DNA from: Xestospongia muta | Taxonomy: Eukaryota; Porifera; Demospongiae; Haplosclerida; Petrosiidae | Assembly: GCA_963693285.1 (NCBI GenBank) | Contig: OY848929.1 | Span: forward strand, 1,490,501-1,554,500 | DNA: 64,000 bases | Reading direction: 5' to 3' | Part shown: positions 47,481 to 61,790 of the stretch, in pieces | Layout: the number at the start of each line of letters is the position of its first letter | Numbering within the stretch: position 1 is the first letter of the stretch | Program-made: the position numbers and the translations under genes | The notes under the pieces: generated by a model | Databases searched by the model: none | Seen by the model: only the letters and a program-made list of their open reading frames with translations | What the model was told of the DNA's origin: nothing

Positions 47481-48148
47481 CTCTGATCTTCTAGGGTGCG
47501 TGTGTGTGTGCTGTGTGTGTGTGTAGGTTGGTGGTCCCTTTTCACTTCCTCTGTCTCTCTTCACTCTCTCTATCCAGTCATTGTCACTTCCAGTTCAGTT
47601 ATCACTGCTTTTTTCTTTCCCTACAGGAGCAGCACTGTTGAAGAAGGTGAGCTATCTCTCCATCCATCCATCTCTAATCCATTCTTTAGTAATCCAGTTG
47701 TTAGCTCTCTCTTTCTCCTTCTATATTCTCTACTTGTGGCCTGACTGAACTGTTCTTCTATGAGGTTCTCTGATGTCTTTTAACTGTCCTCTGATGTTCT
47801 CATGATTGTTCTGATGTTCTGGGAACTCTTCAACTACTGAGACTGTCTTATTTTAATTTATTATATTTCTTTTTTTCCATGTTTTTCTTTAATTTGTCTT
47901 TGAAGTTATTGTTATTTTTGAAATTCTTCAAAAAACGTTTTTCACTAAAATTTGTCAAAAGTCAATTATCTTAACTTAGTTTTTAAATAAATATAAGTTA
48001 ATAATTACTTTGAAATTCCAAAAATTCTAGATTTAATATAACTTTTTTTTCTGAAAACTGACTTAGTTTAGAATTTAATTTAGTGAATTCTTACAATTAC
48101 AAACACTTTGGTGTTCATGAGCTACAGTTATAACATCAAAAATAGACA

Positions 48149-48990
48149 TTAGAAAATGCTTAATAGTTCAAAAAGAAGACAGCAGCCAATTAACAGGAAT
48201 ATACTACCTATAATATAAGAGATGTTAAAATAATTATGTAGAGAATTATTTCTTGCATACTTGTAGCGATGGTAGTAGCATTTGGTATTTTAGGAGCCTC
48301 AGTTGGTATTGAGGTAGGACAACGACCAGAGGGCTGAACACCACACGATGGCAAATCAATGACAATCTGTGGTAGCTGGTCAGAATCGGGAACATTCTCA
48401 AGAAAGGACATTATATTGCTAAGAAATGTCTCTAAACAGCACCCAAGAGATCCCTCAGCTCTTTGTAGGTTGGTACTGCAGTTTTCTCTACAAATGCCAA
48501 CACTACCATTGCAAATTGCCACTGTTTGTATGAGTGGTGGTAACTCTCCTGATTTCTGTGTTTCATAAATCTGAACAATACAGTAAGTGCCATTAACTTG
48601 TGAGCATGTCACATTAGAAAACACTTCAAGGACCAATTGTATTATGATGGGACTGGAGTCATTGAGAAGACATTGAAGAAAATCTAGAGCACTATCAAGA
48701 CAATTGGTCATGCAATACTCATTCAGAGAATTAGTGGCACTCTCTCTAAAATTGCTAAGTCTACCTGATTTAGAAGAATCTAAAGTCAGTGCAGTAAGTT
48801 TCAGTCCAACAACTGTTACAGTTAAATTTAAACACTGTTCTGTTATGTTCACTTTCTCTTTGCAGTACTCTTCTCTATTGTCATTTCGCTTGACAATATT
48901 TTTGTCATTGATGCTGAAAAGCTTATAACTGGAGCAAACAAGATATAGCTGAGCCAACAAAAGTAAAACACATATTGCTTTCTTCATCAT
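48149..48990 (-). CDS. Secreted Cys-rich protein B, probable GPI-anchored
   Basis: Two exons, 48261-48990 and 48149-48207 (262 residues), paralogue of protein A. The start MMKKAICVLLLLAQLYLV opens a signal peptide. Cys positions match protein A (CKEKVNITEQC, CMTNC, CSQVNGTYC, CNGSVGICRENC, LGCCLE) while the helix-like stretch at about residues 50-110 has diverged. Splicing at donor GTATGC (48255-48260) gives a hydrophobic C-terminus (IFLLIGCCLLFELLSIF), consistent with a GPI or membrane anchor. The best conserved part is residues about 135-235. Its 3' end is only about 50 bp from the truncated array unit. Confidence 0.72.
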
Positions 48991-49354
48991 AGTGTCTTGA
49001 TGAGTGGCAAAAGTATCCAAATTGTCATTATATAGTACTACTAGCAGGAAACAACCAGTGGTTATTTAATACAAGTATATCAAGTAATATGGACTAGTTC
49101 ATATACCATTAGGAATATGTCCATGTGGTGACTAGCAGTGGTTTCCTTGGATTATTGGTACAACCTGTTTGGAATTGAATGTAGATATCCCTCACTTATC
49201 AGACACCTCTGAAATAATTAATTTCCAGTAAACACTGGACGCAATCAAGGATATCATATTAACATTATTACACAACAATGTATTATAATTATGTTATTAA
49301 TAAGATCATTGAATTGTATAAGATAAAACAAGTTGATGGAATAATACTAAAATT

Positions 49355-51877
<2,523 letters not shown>

Positions 51878-51883
51878 TGTCAT

Positions 51884-52180
51884 CCAAGAGAGGATTCTGG
51901 TCAGTGGTATTGACCAGCTGTTGGTTTTATTTAAATGGAGCATGTAAAATGTACCTGAAAGAATTGAGAGAAGAAATGAAATTTCATATTTATGGAGTAG
52001 TCTATTGTCAGATAAATAAATACGTACAACACTGGGACAACTACATCTCTCTAACAGAGAACGCGCTATATGCATTGCTCACCTGTCATGTATCAAAGGC
52101 TGAAACCCGCCATCTTTAATCAGACTCAGCAGTTCCAAATCTACTATATTAGGGTGGAGCTGGCTGTTTGAAGAAACAAT
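51884..52180. promoter_or_regulatory. Divergent region between ANGEL and SIAE gene 1
   Basis: About 300 bp between opposing start codons; holds both 5' UTRs and promoters. No specific site identified. Confidence 0.45.
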
Positions 52181-54100
52181 ATGGATCACTTTGCCTTCTT
52201 TTTGGCTCTCTTGACTGTTCTAGTAGACGCGAACCAGTATGTCCAGGCTCAAGGTAAAGGGTGTGATTTATACTGTATATTTTCCAATACCTTTTGCACA
52301 AAGTAGGAACTGAATTTCGTTTTGCCAATTATTATGCTGACCATATGGTGTTGCAACGAGCTCCAAAAGTAGCTATTATATGGGGTTATGTACCTAACTG
52401 TGATCCTGTAGAAGTTACCTTCAGTGAAAATGGAATACAAGCTAAGATTACACCTGTATCAGGACAAAGTAAACCATTATGTCATGAAAATAACTTATCT
52501 ATTGATGCTACATTGATACTGCAGCTTATTGTCATTGGAAAGTCCAACTGCCGCCAACTGTAGCTGGTGGTCCTCACACAATCTCGGCTAAGAGCAAGTC
52601 TGCAATGATCTCCATTACTGATGTATTGTTTGGTGATGTATGGATGTGTGGAGGACAGAGCAACATGGTGTTCACTTTATCTGAAGTATGAGAAATCTAT
52701 TATAATGTTAAGTATGTGTAGTAATGTTGTTTAAGGCTTTCAATGCAACAACGGAAATCCAGAAGGCATCCAACTATCCTCATATTAGAATTATGACTGT
52801 ACAGAGAGTTCCATCAAATGTGACAAAAGAGGAGCCATTCTTGACTCTCCCATCTTGGTTAGTGGCTGGTCCAGGTAAGTCAGACATTAAAATAATATCA
52901 TCTAGAGTTGATTCTTTATCAGAAACTGTTGGTGCATTTTCTGCTGTTTGTTGGTTCTATGGACGTGATTTATACGATGTTTATTCAGTACCTATGGGTC
53001 TTATATCATCTAATTGGGGAGGTACTAAAATACAACTTTGGTCTTCACCTGATGCTTTGAAGAAATGTAATCCTGAGTATGTATGAATTGACATTTAACT
53101 GAGACTTAATTATAATATTATTCTTTTAGCTATAAGAGAATTATTTATAGCTTTGGTAATGAGGCTGTTGGACCATCTGATCTCTGGAATGGTATGATAT
53201 ATCCCTTTCTGAATATGTCTATATATGGTGCTATATGGTATCAAGGAGAAGCTAATGCTAACGCAGGTTAGTGTGCCTTCATTAAATTTGGCTTTAAATA
53301 TGTTATTTTCATAGAAGAGGCAACAAAGTACAAATGCTTTTTTCCTGCTATGATCAATGATTGGAGACAAAAATGGTACGAGGGTACTGATCGTCAAACT
53401 GATCCCATGTTCCCATTTGGATTTGTACAAGTAAGTTATCTTTGATAAATCATAAATGCTCAATTTTAATGTAAATTCTGTGTTTCAGTTGGCTGCAAAT
53501 GGAGCTAACAATATGACAGCTGGCTTCTTTCCAGAATTAAGATGGTCTCAGACAGCTGGATATGGTTATGTTCCAAATGATGTTCTTCAGAAAGTTTTCA
53601 TGGCCGTTGCTATTGACTTGGGTGATCCTAACTCACCTCACGGTAGTGTTCATCCAAGAGATAAACAAGATGTCGGTATTCGTTTATCTACAGCAGGCAG
53701 AGCCATTGCTTATGGAGATTCATCTATCTATTATACTGGCCCTCTTCCTACTGAAGCTATGTTAACTAATGTTGGTAGTGCTGTCTCTCCAATTGAAGCT
53801 AAAGTGTCCTACAGTAGTATATTAGATAAACTTTACTATACTTCGAAGTATGGTTTTGAGCTAGTCTGTACATCTTCAAGTGAAGATACGTGGATTGCTG
53901 GCACTGTCTCTCACACTGATTCTATGAATTTTGTATATGTGTCATTTCCTCAGTGTCCTGCAGGGTACAAACCAGGACAGTATATCCGATATGCCTGGAG
54001 ACAAGACCCTTGTGTTTTTAAGCAGTGTGCAGTATATAGTGGGACAAGTTATCCATTTCCTTCACCTCCTTATCTCATCAATATAAAAATGGTAGAATAA
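52181..54100 (+). CDS. SIAE: Sialate O-acetylesterase, gene 1
   Basis: Eight exons, 517 residues: 52181-52253, 52307-52468, 52525-52685, 52736-52874, 52923-53076, 53130-53266, 53315-53430, 53489-54100. A signal peptide (MDHFAFFLALLTVLVDA) is followed by FANYYADHMVLQRAP, the catalytic serine block LFGDVWMCGGQSNM, FSAVCWFYGRDLYD, GLISSNWGGTKIQLWSS, GAIWYQGEANA, CFFPAMINDWRQKW and SVHPRDKQDVG with the catalytic Asp/His region. The length fits the SIAE family. The enzyme removes O-acetyl groups from sialic acids in lysosomes or outside the cell. The partner gene on the opposite strand has the same exon order, so the two arose by inverted duplication. Confidence 0.92.
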
Positions 54101-54336
54101 TATTTTGAACATCATAAGTTGCTGTCATTAAAAATTTTATAATAATATTTTTGCTGAATGCTAGTTAATGAAGTTTTAGAATGTATTCATTATAACTGAT
54201 AACTTTAGTTATATTTGCTATAAATGTTATTCATTAATCAAACAAGGTCATATGTAATTGTAGCAATCTACCACAAATGGAAAAGGTCACAATTGTATGA
54301 ATAATATATAGTACAATTGGAGCACAAGACTTGTTC
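54101..54336. other. Spacer between convergent SIAE genes
   Basis: 236 bp between the two stop codons; AT-rich, contains both 3' UTRs. Confidence 0.5.
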
Positions 54337-55264
54337 TTAGCCCAAGCTAATAATAAATGGTGGTGATGGTAGACCTCCACTATACACAGCACATTTCATG
54401 AAAGGGCAGGGATCTTCCATCCAAGCATATCGAACACTAGTCATTTTAGATCCTTCAGGACACAGAGGGAAATCTATATCAACAGATGTAGCTCTTTCTA
54501 CTTGTACTGCAGTTCCTGGAAGAAAAGTTGTATGGGAACCAGCTGTGCAACCTACACTAGAATAAAATACAACAATACTGTATCATTATCTCTTCATTAT
54601 AGGTTAAGTATAGGTCAAATGTTCTTACATGTTGGGTATCAAGGATAGTTCCAACTATACTGTAGATTTACAGATGCAGGGTAGGGCACTATAGCTAGCA
54701 CCTATCATGGCAATGAAAGGTGACATATCTAGCTATGTTAAATTTGACAGTAAAAGTTAATTATATGTCATATTTCCTTAAATCATTGAAATGATATTGC
54801 ATTAAACCATCACTGTTATATAAAATGAAATATATATTTCTATAATAAATGTGTTTTTAAGCATATTTAAATCCATCTGGGAATATCATCTAGTCGATTT
54901 CGAGATTAGAAAGGCCCTCAGACTCTCTTTAGAAGTTGCCTCTTAGCTTGTGATGATCATACTATGACAAAATGAATGTGCTGAACAACATTAAAATTTA
55001 ACTAACCAAAGATATCATTAGTCAGAAATACTGGATTTAGTGCTTTCAGTTCTTTTAATAAAGTATCAAGAACTCTCTTGCTTTCAATACGATTGTATGT
55101 TTTGCTAATGCATAGGCAAAAATAAGAAGTAAAATACAAAAAACAAATATTAAAACTAACCCATTCCCTATCTGGAAACCAGTGAAGGACTCATTCTCAC
55201 TCTAAAGAGCGTTATATACTCGTCTTGTCTCTCACTGTGGTAGTGAAGTGATAAATCAAGAACA

Positions 55265-56098
55265 TAGAAACTTTGTAACTTACGCTAACTGTATTGGATA
55301 TTTCCCTGGCCATACTTTTTTCTTCCCGGTTCACACAGGGGTCAGATGTACATGGAGTACATGGACTACCAAAGAATTTACACTTAGGCCTACACAAACA
55401 CAACAAGTTTAAATAATATATGTAAGCACAACTAGTCAATATTTATGTAACACAATAGTTAACAAAGTCTGTACTTTCTACTGTACAAATTTTAACAAAA
55501 TGTCTAACAATAATACTAACTGGATAACGTACCGTCAGTGGAAACTTGTGAAGGTAAAGGTGTTAATGTTGGTGTAGTTGATGATAGGTAAGACTTTAAT
55601 ACTGGCTCTGTTGATTTTGTAAGTCCTTTGAATTTATAACTATTGCTAGGTTGCTTATTTCTTCTATTGCGATTGACAGGTGGTTTTTTCTCTAGACTTT
55701 GGATACGGGTAACGCTGTCTCTTTCTTCTGGTATTTGTCCGTATCTTTCTTGAATCTTCCTCAGAGCAAGAGATACAACTAGTTTGTAAAAGTGTACGTT
55801 TTACCGTTCCATTTCAGGTTCAAAAAAGAAGACATGTCAGTATAGGAACGCAGACTCGTTAGAACTTTAGCTGTCTTTACAATTCACACCACGATTGAAG
55901 CGTATGCTCAACGTTTGTGGGTGGAGTAAGTAGGCGTTCCTTTACATTCCTGAGAATACCATTGATGAATTGATTAAGTTTATGTCGAAAGTATTCAGCA
56001 AAGTATTCAACATTCAACTCACATTTTAACAAGTTTGCAATCTCATTGTATATGGCTAAAAAAAGTAACTTTTCACCAATAGAAGTCAAACCTTTCAT
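55265..56098 (-). other. Exon-like minus-strand segments within the CACTA element
   Basis: About 55532-55790 reads LALRKIQERYGQIPEERDSV then a Lys/Arg/Ser-rich stretch. It can splice to 55267-55387, which reads PKCKFFGSPCTPCTSDPC and REEKSMAREISNTVS before a GTAAGT donor. A 73-codon frame also lies at 55877-56098. These may be a second element-encoded gene. No family was recognised, and a 26-nt gap with an in-frame stop near 55800 makes the 5' end doubtful. Confidence 0.35.
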
Positions 56099-56109
56099 TT
56101 ATTTTGTTT

Positions 56110-57074
56110 TCTCCAGAATGCCTTACTGTTCGTGAATATATCTCATGTTCACTTTCACAATGGAACTGCAGGTGCTTAAACAATTAATTTCCTAACCATT
56201 CTGTAAAGACATTTTGTCAACCATGTTGTTCTGCTTTGTTGAAGTCTGTTTGTTTTTCTTCTGGCAAGTGTATTTACTACCCATTAAAAGTTTACTGCTA
56301 TTACCCTTTGAAAATGTATATACAGCAAATGGTTCTACGTCCTGGTTTTATCGACTTATGTAGACAGCTGAAATACAAACTTAACTGATGTTTATGATGG
56401 AGAAATTTGAAAAACTCATATGAACATCAGATACAAAATCCCATTGAACACAGTTGCACTAATGCTGAATATGGATTGGTTTAAGCATCCACATACTCTG
56501 TTGGGATGATATACCTAACAATTATGAACTTATCGCATATGTCTCGCTTTAAAAAGGAGAATGTCTTAACAGTAGGAATATTACCTAGACCTCGATTCAT
56601 GAGCCAAACCTTCACATGAACATCCTTTAGATACACTTGTATCTGAGCTCATTCGACTACAAAATGGGATAATAATGATTGTGTTTTCATCAACTTCAAC
56701 ATATGAAATTCCTATTAGATGCTCTTACACATTGGGATGTAGCAATCTTTGGATCATTTCCTACTCCTTTGTATACCCAATTAGAATGCAACAGTAGCTT
56801 TCTTCCTCTAAAGATACATCACTTTTGTCCTGTTTCTTTCAGTGTTGTAGATGAGGTTTCAAACTTAACAATAGCTATTTGTTTATGGTATCTCCCCCAT
56901 CGACAATTTGGTAGGATAGGTAAGCCTGTGCAATTCTGGTGTGTTGATAAATTTGAACATCCAAGTTATTATAGTTTTGTTCCTATACGTTTAATAAAGC
57001 AGCGTTGTTCATATTCAAAGATCTGCATCCATGAGGATGGTTGTTATAGAGTGAAAAAATCTTTGTTCTCTTAA
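56110..57074 (+). pseudogene. Decayed Tnp2-type (En/Spm) transposase
   Basis: Across shifting frames with stops, Tnp2 landmarks appear in order: a Cys-rich segment with EYISC and CCSALLKSV, KVYCYYPLKMYIQQ with LRPGFIDLC, YDGEIWKTHMN, NTVALMLNMDWFKHP, IYLTIMNL, RFKKENVLTVGILPRP, ELIRLQNGIIM, and a late YLPHRQFGRIGKPVQFW ... FVPIRLIKQRC. The order and spacing match metazoan and plant En/Spm transposases with large deletions. It cannot make an active enzyme. The last part (56700-57074) is one open frame of 124 codons, which should not be taken as a separate gene. Confidence 0.7.
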
Positions 57075-59150
57075 CAAATAATGTATTTTTCACACTTGCA
57101 CTCAGACAAAGTTTCATGTATTATTACTATTGACTCAAGTTAGCATGAATTTCTATACTAAATTAAATTCAATAATATTTATATCTCATTCTATATATTA
57201 ACTAAATATGACCTATCTATCCATTATCCTACATCTACTAATAGGTGACAGATTTGACACATTATAGGTAACAAATTATTTCAGATATCATTAGCTGACC
57301 AAAATGTGGCATATACTGTATCAGGATAACTACAGTAAATCTTGAGGATACCTCAGGCTCAACTATCCTGTACATTTCCAATAAGCCAAATTTTCAGGAT
57401 AGTTAGCTTTTTGTCTAGTGCTAGCTCAAATCCATAGGGTGAGCGGAGTTCAATTTTATCTCCAGCAGGCACGTTATGAAATGTAACAATGATATAAGTT
57501 GTTTTACTGCCAGGAGGAGGTGGTGCTATTGTTACTCCCTGAACAAGAGGTCCTGAATAGTAGACAGTGTTATCACTGTAAGCTATAGCTCGTCCTGCTA
57601 AAGCCAATCTTGCACCAACATCTTCTTTATCTCTGGGGTGTACACTACCGTATGGAGATGAAGGATCACCAAGATCCATTGACACAGCCATGAAGACATT
57701 TTGAAGAGCTGGATTGGGAACGTACCCATAACTAGCTGTTTGGGCCCATCGTATTCCCGCAAAACCATCCTCTGATTGGTTGTTACTTCCAACAGCAGAA
57801 AGCTACACCAATTGACATTGTAATGGACCATACAAATATAGTGAAACATACCTACCTGTACAAAACCAAAGGGGAACATTGCATTAGTTTGACCATTGGT
57901 GGCCTCATGCCATTTCTGTCTCCAGTCACTGATCATAGCTGGGAAAGTACAGTTGTATTTCTCTGGGTCATCTAAATTACAGATTACATGAGTCTCTATT
58001 TTAAATACATGTGTACATACTAGCATTAGCTTCACCCTGGTACCATATAGCACCATATATGGTCATATTAAGGAGAGGATACATCATAGAATTCCATAGG
58101 ACAGATGGTTGATGTGGATCAGGACCAGCATCAACTCTTTACCATGAAATAGTACATTAATGTTATGTAAAATAGTAGTATTAATTACTAACTTTCTAAT
58201 AGAGGTTCTTTTTACACTTGAACACATTTTTAAGGCATCTGGTGATGACCATGCTTCGTCTGGAGTGCCTCCCCAGTTAGAGGAGATGAGACCCAATGGT
58301 ATCTTATATTGATCATAAATATCACGTCCATAAAACCAACACACAGCAGAGAAGTATTGCCATGCACCACCATTAACAGTTGCTGTGAGAAAATAGCACA
58401 TAAATACAATAAATGTTGACACAATAATTAAGTTTGGATTTACCGGTGCTGGCAACAGACCACTGTTGAAGAATCTCTGGAGGCTCTTCCAACTCTGTTG
58501 CTGAAGATACTCTTTGTACAGTAAAAAGTCGAATATTAGGATAATCGGCAGCTTTAGCCATCTCTTCAGTAGCATTATAAGCCTGTTGAATTAGAGGTAT
58601 ATTTTAACTTAAAAGAACTAGTCTATTTACCTGGGGTAATGTAAAAACCATGTTACTCTGTCCTCCACAGACCCACACATCACCAAACAGTACATTCTTC
58701 AATGTTATGGCGCCTCCTTGATCAGTAGTGGCTGAGATTGTGTAAGGTCCACCAGCAGATGTTGGAGGAAGCTGTGCTGAAAATTGACAATTGCTATTGC
58801 CTGCCAATGGAGTAGATCAATAGTCAATGTGGAGGCCAATTAATACTAGTAGCAGTCACCTTGAATTATAGTAGCTGGTATAGTTTTTCCATTGAACATA
58901 ATGTTCACTGGTTTACAGTTTGGGACATAGCCCCACACAATGGCTGCAGCAGGAGCTCTTTGTAAGACCATATTGTCACCATAGTAATTGGCATATCGAA
59001 ATGTTGTTTGAGCTATTATTTATAACAGTTATCAACTTACACATAATTATGTCCCTACAAGATATCACTAACCTTCAATATGTCCACTAACAACTAACAA
59101 GGTTGCAGCAAATATGAAACAAAACTCCATGTTAAGTTTACTAGTACCAG

Positions 59151-61790
59151 CTTACAGTGACCTAACTACATTCATAACTTTGATCTTGTGACTTCATGTC
59201 ATTACTTTATTCATGGTTGTTGTTGTGGATCCTTTTCCTTAAATGATTTATACTGACAACAGAACAGTAATCACAACAATTTATACACAAATATAACTAA
59301 GTTCTAGTAGATCTAAGAAAGAGGATTCCAGACTGTTTACAAAATCAAAAAAGTACACTTATTATTACACAAAGCTCAAACAGAGTTCTTTGATAAACAT
59401 AGTTGTGTCACATAGGAGTGTTGTCATCTTTAAACAGAACACATTTTAGGTGTCAATTGTTTAATAAAATTCATGAGAGGATGTAGCACAAATACAACTT
59501 ACCCCACAAACATATCTAAACAATTTCAGTAGTACAAATAAATAAGAACTAAGGAGAACCTGACTGGTGGTCCTTTCATACCATTTATAAGGAAACTTTC
59601 ATAATATTTCTGATGAAGCTTTCAAAATATTTATAAACTGCAACTTTTATAACGTTTATAAATAGACCACCTTTTTGTTTTGATTTTACAAGTGAATATT
59701 GATGTATACAAATTGACAAGTTAGTACTGAAAGGCCAAAATCAAAGTCAATATTTAGGTGATGTGAGCTGTTTTGGAGGAGGTAGATGTCTAGGTGAGTT
59801 TTGAATCATGCAGATGGAGCAGCACCAAAATTACTTCGAGTGAGTGTGGTCAATAATCCCTAGACTCTAGACCTAAACCAGAGTCTAATATTTTGTAACA
59901 CTACGCAATGGATGCAACTTGCATGTGAAATTGTAAGTTTATTTAACTTATATATATGGCAGTCATTAATAGTATGCTACCATCAAAATCCCTTTTAAAA
60001 TGTATACAAATATTTTTAAATGATTTACAATACATTAGTTAAAACATATTTGATTTAAATCAGTACATCATTACTTAAATCTGTTGTTTTGTTTTCTTTT
60101 TTTCTCAGTACACTGCCTAAAATTATTACTTCTGTTCAAATAGGCAGTAATTAATGGCCAACAGAGTTCATTGATAAACATAGTTGTGTACATAGGAGTG
60201 TTGTCATTTTTAAACAGAACATATAATATATATCACATTTTAGGTGTCAATTGTTTAATAAAATTCATGAGAGGATGTAGCACAACTACAACTTACCCCA
60301 CAAACATATCAAAACAATTTCAGTAGTACAAATAAATAAGAACTAAGGAGAACCTCACTGGTGGTGGTCCTTTCATACCATTTATAAGGAAACTTTCAGA
60401 ATATTGACTTTCCTAATACTTATAATCTACATCTTTTATAATGTTTATAAATTGACCACCTTTTTGTTTTGATTTTATAAGTGAATATTGACGTATACAT
60501 ATTGAGAAGTTAGTAGTGAAAGACCAAAACCGATTTTAAACTGAGTGCTCAAGATTTAGGAGACGTGACCTGTGTTGTCATCATTTAACTTACCAGATAT
60601 CTAACATTAAGTCAATTCAAACCTCAAAAGTAATGTCATCTTTACGTATGTTATCACTGAAGTGTTCCTATGGATATATCAAGCATGACGTAGTGGATCT
60701 TGGCATATGGCAGAATCAGCTTACAGTGACCTAACTACATTTATATCTTTGATCCTGTGACTTCATGTCATTATTTTGTTATCATGGGTCCTTTTTCTTA
60801 AATGATTGATACTAACAACAGAACAGTAATCACAACAATTTATACACAAACAAATATTACTAAGTTCTAGAAAGTTCTAAGAAAGAGGATTCTACACTGT
60901 TTACAAAATCAAAGACATACAATTATTATTACACAAAGCTCAAACAGAGTTCATAGATAGACATAGATTTGTGAGAGTTGTGTATACAGGAGTGTTAGTT
61001 ATAATATGTCAAGTATTAATTGTTTTAAGAAATTCATGACAGGATGTAGTGCAAATACAACTAGCCCCACAACCATATTAAAAGAATTTCAGCAGTAAAT
61101 ATAAATAAGAACTAAGGGAAGGTTACATGGTGGTCCAGAAAGTAAGAGGGAAGGGCTGGTACATCTTTAACAAACAGTATCTATTAAAAATTTACAAAAG
61201 CAAAAAAAAGTTTAAAAGTGAGTCAATTTAAAAAATTAAAAAAAATTAAAAAATGAAACATTAGCCTCTCTCATGCTTCAAGCTGACCACCTTTTTGCTT
61301 TTGATATTACAAAGTTGATAATGAAAGGCCAAGTTCAAATGTTTATAATTAGGAGGAGGTGTGAATAGTTTTGTAAAGTATACTTTTCTACTTGAGGAGT
61401 CAGATGGATAGACAAGTATCCTTCAATCATATACGTGGAGAACAGCACTGAAATTAATTTGAATGAATGTGGTCAATAATCCTATACCAGGCCTAAACTT
61501 ATTTTGTAACACTACCCAATGTCACATTAATATAGCTTGCATGTGAAACTGTCAGCTAATTTTAAACAATACATAATAGTTGTCATTAATAGTACATTAC
61601 CATTAAGATCCCTTTTAAAATCTGTTCACTGATGTTTTTATGAGAGTTGCAATACATTAGTTATAAACTTTTCTGTCAGATCAAGATGTTTGATTTAAAG
61701 CAGTACATACTACATAGATTACTTAAATCTGTTGCTTTTCACTATAGACTGTCTAAAATTGTAACTACTGTCCAAATGGACAGTGATCAA
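59151..61790. repeat. Degenerate tandem duplications upstream of SIAE gene 2
   Basis: The segment 59151-60120 (starting AGCTTACAGTGACC) recurs, diverged, at 60718-61790. An extra partial copy lies at 60160-60580 (starting CAGAGTTCATTGATAAACATAG, compare 59385 and 60947). A weaker fourth trace is near 62900-63010. The repeated segment includes the immediate upstream region of SIAE gene 2, so duplicated promoter sequence lies kilobases from the gene. No transposon ends seen. Confidence 0.75.
60633..60717 (+). pseudogene. Truncated copy of the small Cys-rich gene at 62171
   Basis: Begins MSSLRMLSLKCSYGYIKHDV, matching the first 28 or so codons of 62171-62482 and its upstream 50 bp. It then runs straight into the repeat starting at 60718. 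One Cys (CPCG to CSYG) is lost. It is a remnant of the local duplication. Confidence 0.7.

Larger units (their letters stand above)
42240..48097 (+). repeat. Tandem array of a 2.13-kb unit, about 2.7 copies
   Basis: Units start at TATTGATACACACA: 42240-44366, 44367-46503 and a truncated 46504-48097. The units are nearly identical along their length, differing by point changes and small indels. Each contains, in order, an E-box and E2F-type site, an 18-codon ORF ending at a splice donor, a T-rich intron-like stretch, an acceptor (TTCTACAG or CTTACAG, then GGCTCGAC), a degenerate GATGTTCTCT repeat, a GC-rich inverted repeat, a short GT run, and a 20-nt exon-like segment with flanking splice sites, followed by about 650 bp of AT-rich sequence. 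The array sits between two paralogous secreted-protein genes. No long conserved protein is evident, so it looks like a repeated non-coding or micropeptide transcription unit. Confidence 0.9.
54555..57420 (+). mobile_element. CACTA (En/Spm) DNA transposon inserted in SIAE gene 2
   Basis: 2866 bp. The plus strand begins CACTAGAATA and ends TCTAGTG, the CACTA...TAGTG termini that define the superfamily, and is flanked by the 3-bp direct repeat CTA (54552-54554 and 57421-57423). Near both ends are subterminal repeats of the AACTATCCTG / CAGGATAGTT type (for example 54645, 57326, 57361, 57395), as in CACTA elements. It carries a decayed Tnp2-like transposase (plus strand, 56110-57074) and unassigned minus-strand exon-like segments. 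Insertion is in a coding exon homologous to an uninterrupted exon of SIAE gene 1, which fixes its limits to the base. Confidence 0.88.
54337..59130 (-). pseudogene. Sialate O-acetylesterase gene 2, coding exon split by a CACTA transposon
   Basis: Minus-strand exons 59073-59130, 58860-59012, 58631-58800, 58444-58582, 58193-58382, 58021-58136, 57856-57971 and a last exon broken into 57421-57802 and 54337-54551. Family motifs are present: signal peptide, FRYANYYGDNMVLQRAP, VLFGDVWVCGGQSNM, FSAVCWFYGRDIYD, GAIWYQGEANA, CTFPAMISDWRQKW, SVHPRDKEDVG and a C-terminus like gene 1 (RYAWMEDPCPF). Translation of the left piece runs into the transposon and stops after about 20 foreign residues. Without the element and one target repeat, the exon lengths sum to 513 codons in frame, so the gene was intact before insertion. 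The catalytic part is upstream of the break, so a truncated product lacking the last 70 or so residues could still be made. Confidence 0.85.

Noticed and set aside
42240..48097. CRISPR-like or satellite interpretation of the 2.13-kb array
   Set aside because: Units are long, complex and contain ordered splice and promoter signals; there are no short direct repeats with spacers, and the host is eukaryotic.
56700..57074. Independent 124-codon gene
   Set aside because: Its sequence fits the C-terminal part of the decayed Tnp2-type transposase inside the CACTA element.
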